Assembly: GCA_022790955.1 (NCBI GenBank) | Contig: JAAVYD010000060.1 | Location: 1-55,649 of the forward strand | Source: Bacillota bacterium | GTDB taxonomy: Bacteria > Bacillota > Clostridia > Peptostreptococcales > Anaerovoracaceae | Reading direction: 5' to 3' | DNA length: 55,649 nucleotides | Part shown: piece after piece, positions 25,764-34,244 of the stretch | How positions within the stretch are numbered: position 1 is the stretch's first letter | Layout of the letters: each line of letters opens with the position of its first letter | Made by a program: the position numbers and the translations under genes | The notes under the pieces: generated by a model | Databases searched by the model: none | Told to the model about the DNA's origin: nothing | The model's input: the letters and a program-made list of their open reading frames with translations, nothing else

Positions 25764-27164
25764 CTATTTTCCTAAACAAAACCTTGAAAATACTTCCTGA
25801 ATCACATCGTCAGTCACAGCCTCACCCGTGATTTCTCCAAGAGAAAGCCATGCAGATCTTATATCGCACTCTGCAAAATCAAGAGCTTCTTCATTTTCAA
25901 GCATACCTTTAGCGTCGCTTATACTATTCAAGGACTCTTTTAATAATGATAAATGTCTTACATTTGTTATTAAAATATCCCCGGAAGCAGACGTTTCACC
26001 GTTATAAACAGATTTTTTTACTTCGTCTGTCAAAGCATCTAAACCATCCATGGTAACTGTTGAAAGCTCCACAACCACAGGCATTTTTATATCAGAAAAT
26101 ATTTTTTTTATATCCTCAGAACCACAAAAATACTCTTTAGTGATCTTCTGATCCAGATCCGTCTTATTTAAAACTATAACAGATTTTTTATCTCTTATAC
26201 TATATAAAATATCAAAATCTTCTTCTAAAAGATCTGACGAACCGTCTATCATCATAATAATAAAGTCGGCAGAAAGAATAGACAGTCTGCTTTTTTCTAT
26301 TCCGATCTTTTCTATTGTATCATCTGTTTCCCGTATTCCCGCTGTATCGGTGATTATAACGGGAATACCGCCTATCGACGCAGATTCTTCTATCGTATCC
26401 CTGGTAGTTCCGGGGATATCTGTGACTATAGCTCTTTCAACCTTTAATATTGAATTCATCAAGGATGATTTGCCCACATTAGGTCTTCCTACTATACACA
26501 CTCTAAGCCCTTCGCGGATAGTCCTTCCTGTATCGAAAGAATCAGCCAGTTTTTTTATATCAGCAGAAATTAAATCTAACTCTGATATTATATTCTTATA
26601 TGTCAGCTCTTCAAGATCCTCTTCGGGATATTCTATATGAGCGACTATATCTGATAAAAGGTCCGCAAGGCTTAAGCGTATTTTTTTTACAGTATCCGAC
26701 AGACCGCCTTGAAGCTGCATTACCGCAGAATCGTAGCCTGCGTCAGATTTCGCCTTAATAACGTCAATAACAGCTTCCGCCTGAGATAAATCAATACGTC
26801 CGTTTAAAAAAGCTCGCTTTGTAAACTCGCCTCTTTCAGCTAAAGCTGCTCCACGTTCAAGCGCCAGGCTTAATATCCTTCTTAACGAAATAATGCTGCC
26901 ATGACATTGAATTTCCACTACGTCTTCGCCTGTATAAGTGCGAGGAGATTTCATATATACTACCATCGCCTCATCCACTATCCCGTTTTCATCGACTATA
27001 TTTCCGTATATCATGCGGCGTTCTTCTACTTCGGACAAGATTTTTCCAGATTTATACCTGAAAACATCTTTTAATATACCTAAAGCCTCTGACCCGCTTA
27101 TCCTGACTATCCCTATACCGCCCTCTCCCGGAGCCGTCGCTATGGCTGCTATCGTCTGCTCCAT
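25764..27164 (-). CDS. mnmE: tRNA modification GTPase MnmE (TrmE)
   Basis: GTPase partner of MnmG; 466 residues when started at the ATG at 27164, which has GGAGGT four bases upstream (an in-frame ATG twelve bases earlier overlaps that site). N-terminal formyl-THF-binding domain begins EQTIAAIATAPGEGGIGIVRISG. The G domain holds GRPNVGKSSLMN, DIPGTTRDTI, DTAGIRET and NKTD. The C-terminal CLGK with its functional Cys is intact. About 600 bases of gene-poor, hairpin-rich DNA separate it from jag upstream. Confidence 0.97.
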   Translation of the reverse strand: MEQTIAAIATAPGEGGIGIVRISGSEALGILKDVFRYKSGKILSEVEERRMIYGNIVDENGIVDEAMVVYMKSPRTYTGEDVVEIQCHGSIISLRRILSLALERGAALAERGEFTKRAFLNGRIDLSQAEAVIDVIKAKSDAGYDSAVMQLQGGLSDTVKKIRLSLADLLSDIVAHIEYPEEDLEELTYKNIISELDLISADIKKLADSFDTGRTIREGLRVCIVGRPNVGKSSLMNSILKVERAIVTDIPGTTRDTIEESASIGGIPVIITDTAGIRETDDTIEKIGIEKSRLSILSADFIIMMIDGSSDLLEEDFDILYSIRDKKSVIVLNKTDLDQKITKEYFCGSEDIKKIFSDIKMPVVVELSTVTMDGLDALTDEVKKSVYNGETSASGDILITNVRHLSLLKESLNSISDAKGMLENEEALDFAECDIRSAWLSLGEITGEAVTDDVIQEVFSRFCLGK

Positions 27165-27332
27165 AATTACCTCCATAATTTATGTTGATAAATTTTATAT
27201 ACAAAAAATACCCCGCACAAAGCGAGATATTATATATTTCTTCTTGATTATATTTTATTTTAATGATAATCTTAATATATCAAAGGATTATCGCTTTTGC
27301 AACAGCAGTCAGTCCGAATAAAGTAATTTTGT

Positions 27333-27383
27333 GAAGACCGCCTTACTCAATATGTACTAACGTACGTGAGTCAGACGGTCTTC
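27333..27383. terminator. Hairpin between jag and mnmE
   Basis: GAAGACCG (27333-27340) pairs with CGGTCTTC (27376-27383); inside, ACTCA/TGAGT and GTAC/GTAC extend it to a long imperfect stem. Rightward it is followed by TTTATCTTC. No rightward gene ends here, so it may be part of a degraded mobile element or act on the jag-to-mnmE transcript. Confidence 0.45.
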
Positions 27384-27416
27384 TTTATCTTCTGCGTGAA
27401 AATATTGTAACTCAGA

Positions 27417-27478
27417 GGGTAATAACAGCGACCATTACCACAGTATACTGGTATAATTTTACATGTGTTACCCCTTTT
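27417..27478. repeat. Inverted repeat with T-run
   Basis: GGGTAA (27417-27422) matches TTACCC (27468-27473) and is followed by CTTTTT; a competing shorter pairing uses ATTACC at 27434-27439. It adjoins the possible transposase remnant at 27530. Confidence 0.4.
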
Positions 27479-27529
27479 TAAGAGAGTAACCCGACCGCTG
27501 AAGCCCTAACCCGATTTACAACATAATCG

Positions 27530-27727
27530 TTGGCAGGTTCTCAACATAAGAATTGCAATACGGCTAAAGACGTGCAATTCAAGTATGTGTTCTGCGCGCC
27601 GTATCAAAGATACGGGCAGAAAATCAATACAAGAAATTCTCAAATCTTTTATTCGGTGAATTTTACTGCAAAAGATAATTCTTATATATTTTACTGCTTT
27701 AATAATTTTATTTCTGCAATATCCTAA
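27530..27727 (+). pseudogene. Possible IS200-type transposase remnant
   Basis: A 65-codon frame with the segment VQFKYVFCAPYQRYGQKI that recalls the CKYHIVFAPKYRR region of IS200/IS605 TnpA transposases, with internal losses. There is no ribosome binding site, no HUH motif and no complete domain. The two hairpins just to the left would suit an IS200-like left end. The remark rests on a short similarity seen by eye and is weak. Confidence 0.25.
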
Positions 27728-27780
27728 ATTATATTAATATGCAATTCAGAACTGCCGCTGAAATTCAAATTATAATCCTT

Positions 27781-28680
27781 TCAACTTCTCCTTAATTCTA
27801 TAATAACCCTTCTGTTAGGCTCAACGCCCTCGCTTCTCGTAGTTACCTTAGGATTATTCTGCAGAGCCGAATGGATAACCTTTCTTTCGTATGGATTCAT
27901 AGGCTCAAGCCTTACGTATTTGCCTGTCTTTATGCACTTGGTAGCCAGGCGCTTTGCAAGCTCCTGAAGAGTTTTTTCTCTTTTTTCTCTGTATTTTTCT
28001 GCATTGATAATAACACGTATATGGCTTTCAGAATTTTTATTCTGAACTATACTCGCAAGATACTGGACAGCATCGAGAGTATGACCTCTCTTTCCTATCA
28101 TCGTACCTACATCGTTTCCTTCAAGCTCTATATACAGAGTATCATCCATGATATGCGCCTTTACTTTAACTGTAAGACCCATATTTTCCGCTATATCTTC
28201 TATGAATTTTACTGCCGGTTCATTCTGCGCCAAAACAGCGTCTTTGTCATCATCTGTAATAGTAAATTTCGTATTCATAGGAGAAGATTTCGGATATCTT
28301 TTCGGACCTTTAGTATTCTTTGATAAAGAATATTTTTCTTCATTGATATCTTCAATATATTCTTTGTGTTCGTTATCTTCTGAATCAGAAATTTCCATAT
28401 TTACAGAAACATTACTACTGATTGCTTCTTTAACATTTGTTTCATCGACCGAGCCTGATAAAATATTTTCAGTCTGCGGTTTTTGCACAGCTTCCTCTGA
28501 TTTTGGCTTTTTTTCTACTCTGACTTTAGCCAGTTTGTTTTTAAATAAACCAAGAAATCCCTTTGAAGGCTGCTCAAGAACCGTTATCTTAACTTCATCT
28601 CTTGTCAATTTCAGTTCTCTTAAGGCTAATTCAACCGCAGAATCGATATCATCGCCCCATTTTTCAACGTAATTTGCCAT
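27781..28680 (-). CDS. jag: RNA-binding protein Jag (KhpB)
   Basis: RNA-binding protein linked to cell elongation and division control in Firmicutes; 299 residues. The Jag-N domain is at about 1-55 (YVEKWGDDIDSAVELALREL, then PSKGFLGLFKNKLAKV). An acidic linker of about 90 residues follows. The KH domain has TMIGKRGHTLDAVQYLASIV, and the C-terminal R3H domain has RLEPMNPYERKVIHSALQ. Position directly after yidC in the rpmH-rnpA-yidD-yidC-jag order is standard. The linker is longer and more acidic than in Bacillus. Confidence 0.95.
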   Translation of the reverse strand: MANYVEKWGDDIDSAVELALRELKLTRDEVKITVLEQPSKGFLGLFKNKLAKVRVEKKPKSEEAVQKPQTENILSGSVDETNVKEAISSNVSVNMEISDSEDNEHKEYIEDINEEKYSLSKNTKGPKRYPKSSPMNTKFTITDDDKDAVLAQNEPAVKFIEDIAENMGLTVKVKAHIMDDTLYIELEGNDVGTMIGKRGHTLDAVQYLASIVQNKNSESHIRVIINAEKYREKREKTLQELAKRLATKCIKTGKYVRLEPMNPYERKVIHSALQNNPKVTTRSEGVEPNRRVIIELRRS

Positions 28681-28730
28681 ATATAAAAGATTCCTCCAAT
28701 ATACCGCTAAACATTTAAACTATCTTATTT

Positions 28731-29426
28731 TCAGACGCTTACAGCGTCAGTTTCTGCTTTATTTTTCTTTCTTTTTTTAAGAGCCTGAGTTATCTTAGTC
28801 TGAAAAATCTGGAAAATATAACTCATAATCCAATACAGACAAAGACCTGCAGGAAGAGTACGTCCCATCCACACTATCATAACAGGCATAAAATACTGCA
28901 TTGCTTTCATCGACGCATTTGCCGAAGCATTAGCGTTTATTGCGGATGATGTCGTTATTTTCATGGAAATAAAAGTTGCTACTCCTGCTATTACAGGAAA
29001 TAACCATAAATCAGGCTGACTCAGATCTCCGATCCAAAAAAAAGATTCGTGCGCTGCTAAAATCATACTGTCGTTAGATATATACTCAGCCGGAGATCTC
29101 AGTAAAGCAAACAGACCCCAGATAATAGGAAGCTGTATCAATAGAGGCAGACAGCCCATAGCAGGGTTTATTTTATGCTCTGAATAGAGTTCCTGCATTT
29201 TCTGATTCATTGTTTCCGGATTTCCAGCATATTTTTTCTGAATTTCCTTCATTTTTGGTTGAATTACCATCATCTGCTCATTGCTTCTGAGCTGTGCAGC
29301 ATAAAGAGGCAATATAATAAGACGAATGATAACTGTAAATACTATTATCGTAAGTCCGTAATTACCTATGATACCGTAAATTCCGTTTAAAATATAGCCA
29401 AGTGGAATAGCTACAAGTTTTGTCAT
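28731..29426 (-). CDS. yidC: Membrane protein insertase YidC/SpoIIIJ
   Basis: Membrane-protein insertase of the YidC/Oxa1/Alb3 family; 231 residues. Five hydrophobic segments; GLTIIVFTVIIRLIILPLY with the conserved positively charged groove Arg, the cytosolic hairpin with MKEIQKKYAGNPETMNQKM, and PAMGCLPLLIQLPI. Unlike many Gram-positive YidC proteins the N-terminus lacks an obvious lipobox Cys, so it appears as a short non-lipoprotein form. The basic tail (LKKRKKNKAE) suits ribosome contact. It lies between yidD and jag. Confidence 0.95.
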   Translation of the reverse strand: MTKLVAIPLGYILNGIYGIIGNYGLTIIVFTVIIRLIILPLYAAQLRSNEQMMVIQPKMKEIQKKYAGNPETMNQKMQELYSEHKINPAMGCLPLLIQLPIIWGLFALLRSPAEYISNDSMILAAHESFFWIGDLSQPDLWLFPVIAGVATFISMKITTSSAINANASANASMKAMQYFMPVMIVWMGRTLPAGLCLYWIMSYIFQIFQTKITQALKKRKKNKAETDAVSV

Positions 29427-29451
29427 TTAATTAAAATCCTCCATGTCCACA

Positions 29452-29685
29452 TTATTTCAGGGGATCGTAGCCACCTTTATGAAAAGGATGACACTTCATA
29501 ATTCTTTTAATGCCCAGCCAGCTTCCCTTAAACGGACCGTATTTTTCCACTGCCTGTATAAAATAAACTGAACAAACAGGCGTAAACCTGCATTTTCCTG
29601 GCATTAAAAACGGTGAGATGCAAAGCTGATAGCCTTTTATAAGCGCGATTATCATTTTTCCGAGCATAGACTTTGCAGCTTTCAT
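29452..29685 (-). CDS. yidD: Membrane protein insertion efficiency factor YidD
   Basis: Small membrane-associated protein of 77 residues that assists YidC. The hallmark [33 protein letters not shown] and the C-terminal [16 protein letters not shown] are complete, with three conserved Cys. I start at the ATG at 29685, preceded by AGGTGA, one base after the rnpA stop. Upstream in-frame codons overlap rnpA and lack a site. Confidence 0.95.
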   Translation of the reverse strand: MKAAKSMLGKMIIALIKGYQLCISPFLMPGKCRFTPVCSVYFIQAVEKYGPFKGSWLGIKRIMKCHPFHKGGYDPLK

Positions 29686-29686
29686 T

Positions 29687-30031
29687 TTAATCACCTGTCT
29701 TATAATCAATTTTTAGTCTTTTTAATGCGGCTTCAATAGATTTTTTCACATCCGCACATTTTTTATCGTTTATTGTATTTCTTGCAATAATAATAAAATC
29801 ATAGCCCTTATTTTCTATTTCTATATGTCTCACGCTTTCTCGCATAAGGCGGCGGGCTCTGTTTCTTCTTACACTATTTCCGACTTTTTTGCTCGCAAGC
29901 AGAGATAATCTATTATAATCCATTCCATTCTTTAAACAGAAAATGACGACGTACCTGTTGCCCACAGACCTGCCTTTTTTATAAATCCGGTTAAAGTCTT
30001 CTTTTCTTCTGAGAACTTCCTTTTTTAACAT
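29687..30031 (-). CDS. rnpA: Ribonuclease P protein component
   Basis: Protein subunit of RNase P, which matures the 5' end of tRNAs; 114 residues starting at the ATG at 30031 with AAGGGA upstream. The RNR motif is intact in [18 protein letters not shown], and the N-terminal [24 protein letters not shown] is typical. The longer frame to 30064 adds 11 residues without support. It follows rpmH, as in nearly all bacteria. Confidence 0.95.
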   Translation of the reverse strand: MLKKEVLRRKEDFNRIYKKGRSVGNRYVVIFCLKNGMDYNRLSLLASKKVGNSVRRNRARRLMRESVRHIEIENKGYDFIIIARNTINDKKCADVKKSIEAALKRLKIDYKTGD

Positions 30032-30153
30032 ATGAATATCCCTTATCATGAAGCGGCAAAGCAAACTGAAAATTTATAACTCTGCAAAAACCGTTTCAAT
30101 ATGATCATTTGGCTTAACTTACTTATTAAAAAATAAGACCACTTGGCGCGGTC

Positions 30154-30288
30154 TTATGCTGTAAGAGATTTTCTTCCTCTTAATCTTCTTCTCTTAATAA
30201 CGTTTCTGCCGTTTTTAGTGCTCATTCTTTTTCTGAAGCCGTGCTCCTTTTTTCTCTGTCTGTTTTTAGGCTGATAAGTCTGTTTCAT
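30154..30288 (-). CDS. rpmH: 50S ribosomal protein L34
   Basis: Ribosomal protein of 44 residues: [20 protein letters not shown] at the start and [13 protein letters not shown] at the end. The true start at 30288 has GGAGGTGTTACAAC before it; the longer open frame upstream is non-coding leader. A consensus promoter lies 77-105 bases upstream. It heads the leftward rpmH-rnpA-yidD-yidC-jag operon. Confidence 0.97.
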   Translation of the reverse strand: MKQTYQPKNRQRKKEHGFRKRMSTKNGRNVIKRRRLRGRKSLTA

Positions 30289-30364
30289 GTTGTAACACCT
30301 CCTATCCTGAATTATATATATTAACCAAAAGATAATACTGCCAATAGTGCGTGATTGCCTAATA

Positions 30365-30393
30365 ATTATACACACAGCGTCTCAAAAAGTCAA
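30365..30393 (-). promoter_or_regulatory. Consensus rpmH promoter overlapping a DnaA box
   Basis: On the minus strand TTGACT (30393-30388), a 17-base spacer and TATAAT (30370-30365) form a near-perfect sigma-A promoter. TTATACACA, a DnaA-box variant, lies at 30366-30374 across the -10 element, so DnaA could repress the rpmH operon. Confidence 0.9.
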
Positions 30394-30499
30394 CGAATTA
30401 TACCGTTACAGGAAATTTTTATTTGTAGTATTTATGCACTTAATTCTAAGATTAGAATGGTATCGTTACTTGTTATAACTCTGCCGCTTCGTGCCTGTG

Positions 30500-31300
30500 T
30501 TACGGACGAAGACCCATACCGCCCTCCAGAGTCAGCGTTTCACCGGTAAGGTACTTAAAATCAGGATGCGCCAATTGTACGCACACACGACCTATTTCTG
30601 TTTCTGGATTGCCGTAATGACCCATAGGCGGCATCTTTACATTTTTTTCAAAAGCATCTGGATACTCCAGACTGAAATTCTCAAGCTGAGCAGTCCATGC
30701 CAGCGGACAGATGATATTAACGTTTATGCCGTCTTTACCCCACTCGGTAGCAGCAACGCGGGTCAAACCGCGAATACCCTCCTTTGCGGCAGCGTAAGCG
30801 CACTGTCCGAAATTACCGAACAATCCTGCGCCAGAAGCAAAATTAATAACGGAACCTTTTGTTTCCTTCAAATAAGGGTAACATGCTTTCATATAGTAAA
30901 ACGCCGCATAAAGACCAGAATAAAGAGCCAGATCAAACTGCTCCGTAGTGTGTTCCGCCAGGGGTACTCCGGAAGCCGACGCCTGGGCGTTGTTGATCAG
31001 CACATCAATACGACCGAATGTGTCCATAGTCTGCCTGACCACTTCATTAACAACAGTTTCGTTGTCCGCAGCAGCGTTTACGTCTGCCTGCACAGTCAGA
31101 ACTTTGATTCCGTACAGGCGTTCAAGCTCCTCCTTAGCATCCTCCAGCTTCTTCACGTTGCGTCCTGTAATGACAATATTCGCACCCTCCTTGGCGTAAG
31201 CTGTAGCAATACCATAGCCTATGGAGCCGCAGCTGCCATCCCTCAACACAGAACGCCCCGCACCGGTAATGATGACTGTCTTATCTGTTAAGAAACCCAT
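30500..31300 (-). CDS. SDR-family oxidoreductase inserted between rpmH and dnaA
   Basis: Short-chain dehydrogenase/reductase of 266 residues. The cofactor motif is ITGAG with an insertion (RSVLRDGSCG) before SIGYGIATA; a TGxxxGIG pattern is therefore stretched. LINNAQA matches NNAG loosely, the catalytic Ser is in NFASGAG and the YxxxK pair in CAYAAAKEG. The C-terminal YLTGETLTLEGGMG is usual. The substrate is unknown. GAAAGGATG precedes the ATG. The gene looks clearly richer in G+C than its surroundings, by eye, and interrupts the conserved rpmH-dnaA junction, suggesting recent acquisition. Confidence 0.88.
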   Translation of the reverse strand: MGFLTDKTVIITGAGRSVLRDGSCGSIGYGIATAYAKEGANIVITGRNVKKLEDAKEELERLYGIKVLTVQADVNAAADNETVVNEVVRQTMDTFGRIDVLINNAQASASGVPLAEHTTEQFDLALYSGLYAAFYYMKACYPYLKETKGSVINFASGAGLFGNFGQCAYAAAKEGIRGLTRVAATEWGKDGINVNIICPLAWTAQLENFSLEYPDAFEKNVKMPPMGHYGNPETEIGRVCVQLAHPDFKYLTGETLTLEGGMGLRP

Positions 31301-31727
31301 ATTTTTTCATCCTTTCAATTATTTAATTTATTAACGCATTAAATATTCTTTATACTACTGCATTTTTTCGCGTTTTGCAAGCAGAGTTTGTCAGACAAAT
31401 TGTTCTATAGTACATTTTATGTTGTCAATAGAAAGAAATATAATATATTACTCTTTTAACGTATTGTGCTAATAAAAATTATATATTGAATATCAATATT
31501 TTGTATTATCAATAGTAATCAACATAAAATATATAGTTTATTAAATAGTGATGTGATTATCCAATTAATCATTTGCAATTCAAATATAAATCACTTTTAT
31601 TATTTATCAATATATTGCGTAATCTATAATATTAAACGCTATTTATTGATTATAATACTGTCAAAAGAAGATGATTTAATAGCACAACGAGTTCTTTTAA
31701 TTAAATAGTGTATGTACACGTAAAAGA
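31301..31727. other. Gene-free origin-proximal DNA
   Basis: Very AT-rich, no ORF with a binding site. It contains AATAGCACAACGAGTT (31678-31693), a near-copy of 95-110 beside the integrase gene. Promoters for the SDR gene should lie here but none is convincing. Confidence 0.5.
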
Positions 31728-31864
31728 GATAAAAGCGTATCACAGAAATTGCAGAGAAAATCTCCATGCCGCTGCATTAATATAATACGTATATCAAATA
31801 TTATCATATATATGATTCAATACTTAAACCAATAAAAATTTCTGCAAATCAATACGCTTTTATC
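31728..31864. repeat. 137-bp inverted-repeat element near the origin
   Basis: GATAAAAGCGTAT (31728-31740) is exactly complementary to 31852-31864, and CAGAAATT (31743-31750) to 31837-31844, giving nested terminal arms. Inside are small GAGA/TCTC and GCAG/CTGC hairpins. It looks like a miniature inverted-repeat element or a cruciform; no clear target duplication was found. Confidence 0.6.
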
Positions 31865-31870
31865 GTAGAT

Positions 31871-32104
31871 ATGAACAGACTCGAAAGCGCCAGTACTACA
31901 CAACTTGAAAATTTTGCAGGACTAAACTTCTATATTATGATTAAAAAGTTAAAATCTCTTATTATCAAAGGTCTTATAGCATATACATCTAACCTAATGC
32001 GCCAGCGCATTTTTCAGCCTACGAACGCATTAAAGAAAAAATTAAAGAAAGAAGACCATTATAGCTTGAAGCTCAGATCAGGCTTAAAAAAGATCGGTCA
32101 ATAA
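31871..32104 (+). other. Unsupported open frame, possible gene remnant
   Basis: The frame is open from about 31782 to a TAA at 32102 and reads MNRLESASTTQLENFAGLNF and later ALKKKLKKEDHYSLKL. No ribosome binding site precedes the ATG at 31871 and I recognise no family. Coding-like composition in its middle makes a fragment of an acquired gene possible. It overlaps the right arm of the inverted-repeat element if the earlier codons are counted. The following 32105-32418 is AT-rich and gene-free. Confidence 0.25.
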
Positions 32105-32418
32105 CCTGTTTTTATGACGTGCAAAGTATCCGGATAAACTTTAATTTTATCCATCATACATGTTTTTAAAAAATCAATTCAAATTTATATACTTGCTAAG
32201 CTAAATTTAATTACGCATTATACTTAAAAACCGGCTTTAAAATACACAAGTAGATTTTTTAATTCATCATTTTAATTCTGACTATTTATTTACGAGCTTA
32301 TTTTATGATAATATATAAGTCAAACTTATTAACGAAGTAAACTATGTTTAGGTTATCATCTAAAGTATTGATAATATTTTAACCAGTACAGAATTACTTA
32401 TTTTATTTCAAAGGATAC

Positions 32419-32548
32419 TTATCAACATAATTGTGGATGAATTTTATGTGGAAAAACAGAATTTTGTGGATATTTTTATTAAAACCTTTATCATCCTTAT
32501 AAAATCATGTTAATTTAGGGGAATTAATGCTATAATTGTTGTGGATAA
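32419..32548. promoter_or_regulatory. DnaA boxes upstream of dnaA (origin, left part)
   Basis: Sites: TTATCAACA at 32419-32427 (one mismatch), TGTGGATGA at 32432-32440, TGTGGATAT at 32465-32473 (each one mismatch, reverse orientation) and a perfect reverse box TGTGGATAA at 32540-32548 directly at the predicted dnaA transcription start. This is the upstream half of a two-part origin. Confidence 0.8.
32528..32536 (+). promoter_or_regulatory. Extended -10 promoter of dnaA
   Basis: TGCTATAAT (32528-32536) is a perfect extended -10 element; the -35 region (TGTTAA, 17 bases upstream) is poor. Transcription would begin near 32543, inside the perfect DnaA box at 32540-32548, which fits autorepression. 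Confidence 0.7.
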
Positions 32549-32582
32549 ATGCAGAATATATTTTTTACATAAAGGATTTGTT

Positions 32583-33950
32583 ATGGAAAAGATTGTAGAA
32601 AATTGGAAAGAAATTCTAAGAGAAGTAGAACCGGAAATGATGCCCGCCAGTTATAACACCTGGATAAAGCCGCTCGTTCCCCAATCTATAGATAAAGAAA
32701 ATGGAATTGTTAAGTTAGTCACATATAACGACATGTCAAAATCCGTACTTACGAACAGATATGTTATGATACTGGAAAAAGCTATTTACAAAGTCTATGG
32801 CGAAAGCATGAAAATAGAATTCATACTTTCGGATGAAGTAAATCAGCCTTCTGATAAATCAGAAATAGACAAGGATAAAATCTATTATGAACGAGTTTTA
32901 AAACGTCCAGGAAATGACGAATTATATCTTAATCCAAGATATAATTTCAGCACATTTGTCGTAGGCGCAAACAACGAGCTTGCTCACGCCGCTGCCCTGG
33001 CGGTAGCACGAAATCCGGCTTCCGTATATAATCCGTTGTTTTTATACGGCAATTCAGGTCTCGGCAAAACTCATCTAATGCATGCAATCGGTCACTACGT
33101 AATGCAAAATCATCCACTTAAAAAAGTGCTTTACGTATCTTCTGAAATGTTTACAAACGAACTTGTAAACGCCATTCAGGGTAAAAAAATGGATGAATTT
33201 AGAAATAAATACAGAAATATAGACGTAATGCTGATAGATGATATTCAGTTTATTGAAAAAAAAGACAGAACACAAGAAGAACTTTTCCATACATTTAATA
33301 CTTTATACGACACAAATAAACAGATTATATTTTCCAGCGACAGACCTCCCAAAGAAATAGAAACGATAGATAAACGACTGCAATCGAGATTTGAGTGGGG
33401 GCTTCCTGTGGATATCCAATCTCCGGACTTTGAAACCCGTGTGGCTATACTAAAAAACAAAGCCGAAATGGAAGACATTCAGGTAAACGACGATATGCTC
33501 GAAATATTTTATCTAATAGCAGACAAAATAACCGCTAATATAAGGGAACTTGAAGGGGCGCTAAACAGAGTTATAGCCCACGCAAACCTCATGAATAAAC
33601 CCCTCGCAAAAGAAACAGCAAAAGAAGTCCTCACAGATGTATTCGACACTTCAAACAGACAGATAGACATACCTCTTATAAAAAACACAGTCTGCGCCCA
33701 CTTTGGCATAAATGTACAGGATATGGATTCATCAAAACGCACAAAGAATCTCGCACATCCACGCCAAATAGCCATGTATCTTTCCCGCGAGCTTACAAAT
33801 CTTTCCCTGCCTAAAATCGGCGAAAATTTTGGAAAAAGAGATCATACGACCGTAATGCACGCTTACGACAAAATCACAAAGGAAATCGCTAAAGATGAAG
33901 AAATGAAAAACTTAGTAAACGAGCTAAAATCTAATATACTTGATAATTAA
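32583..33950 (+). CDS. dnaA: Chromosomal replication initiator protein DnaA
   Basis: AAA+ initiator of 455 residues. I start at the ATG at 32583 (MEKIVENWKEILREV), with AAAGGA upstream; the GTG at 32541 lies at the transcription start. Domain I covers about 1-85, a linker to about 110, then the AAA+ core NPRYNFSTFVVGANNELAHAAA, Walker A GNSGLGKTHL, Walker B VMLIDDIQF, sensor I SSDRPPKEI and sensor II TANIRELEGALNR. Domain IV ends in LAHPRQIAMYLSRELTNLSLP and KRDHTTVMHAY, the box-binding signature. No truncation. Confidence 0.98.
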   Translation: MEKIVENWKEILREVEPEMMPASYNTWIKPLVPQSIDKENGIVKLVTYNDMSKSVLTNRYVMILEKAIYKVYGESMKIEFILSDEVNQPSDKSEIDKDKIYYERVLKRPGNDELYLNPRYNFSTFVVGANNELAHAAALAVARNPASVYNPLFLYGNSGLGKTHLMHAIGHYVMQNHPLKKVLYVSSEMFTNELVNAIQGKKMDEFRNKYRNIDVMLIDDIQFIEKKDRTQEELFHTFNTLYDTNKQIIFSSDRPPKEIETIDKRLQSRFEWGLPVDIQSPDFETRVAILKNKAEMEDIQVNDDMLEIFYLIADKITANIRELEGALNRVIAHANLMNKPLAKETAKEVLTDVFDTSNRQIDIPLIKNTVCAHFGINVQDMDSSKRTKNLAHPRQIAMYLSRELTNLSLPKIGENFGKRDHTTVMHAYDKITKEIAKDEEMKNLVNELKSNILDN

Positions 33951-33978
33951 ATTCTAAAAAAATAGATAAGTGATTTTC

Positions 33979-34139
33979 TTTTCCACAACTTATACACAGA
34001 CTTTTAAGACTTATATTAAGTTATAAACAAGCTATACATAAAACATAACGTTGAAATATCATTGTTTAAACAGCTTATCAACATATCAACAGGCTTTATT
34101 ATTATTACTACTAAAAAATATTTATATAATATAAGCTAA
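33979..34139. promoter_or_regulatory. oriC: Origin unwinding region between dnaA and dnaN
   Basis: DnaA-box-like sites at 33979-33987 (TTTTCCACA), 33990-33998 (TTATACACA), 34075-34083 (TTATCAACA) and 34083-34091 (ATATCAACA). Directly after the last two comes GGC and then (TTA)4(CTA)2 at 34096-34113, followed by an almost pure A/T tract to 34134. The trinucleotide run, on the complementary strand 3'-(A/G)AT-5', fits the DnaA-trio element of Bacillus-type origins. The dnaN promoter must also be here. Confidence 0.75.
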
Positions 34140-34244
34140 TAACTACACATCAACAAAGATGAATTATAAAATATTTACATATTCATAATAAAAATATTAC
34201 TTAATAGTATTTTTAAAATACATTATGAAAATGGAGAAAGCAAT

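Noticed and set aside
30491..31291. 266-codon plus-strand ORF
   Set aside because: Antisense shadow of the SDR gene, whose motifs and binding site are clear on the minus strand.
203..31693. Genomic island bounded by the AATAGCACAACG repeats and mobilised by the integrase
   Set aside because: The interval contains essential origin-linked core genes in conserved order, so it cannot be a mobile island.
32541..32582. GTG start for dnaA
   Set aside because: It coincides with the predicted transcription start and a DnaA box; the ATG at 32583 gives the conserved N-terminus.
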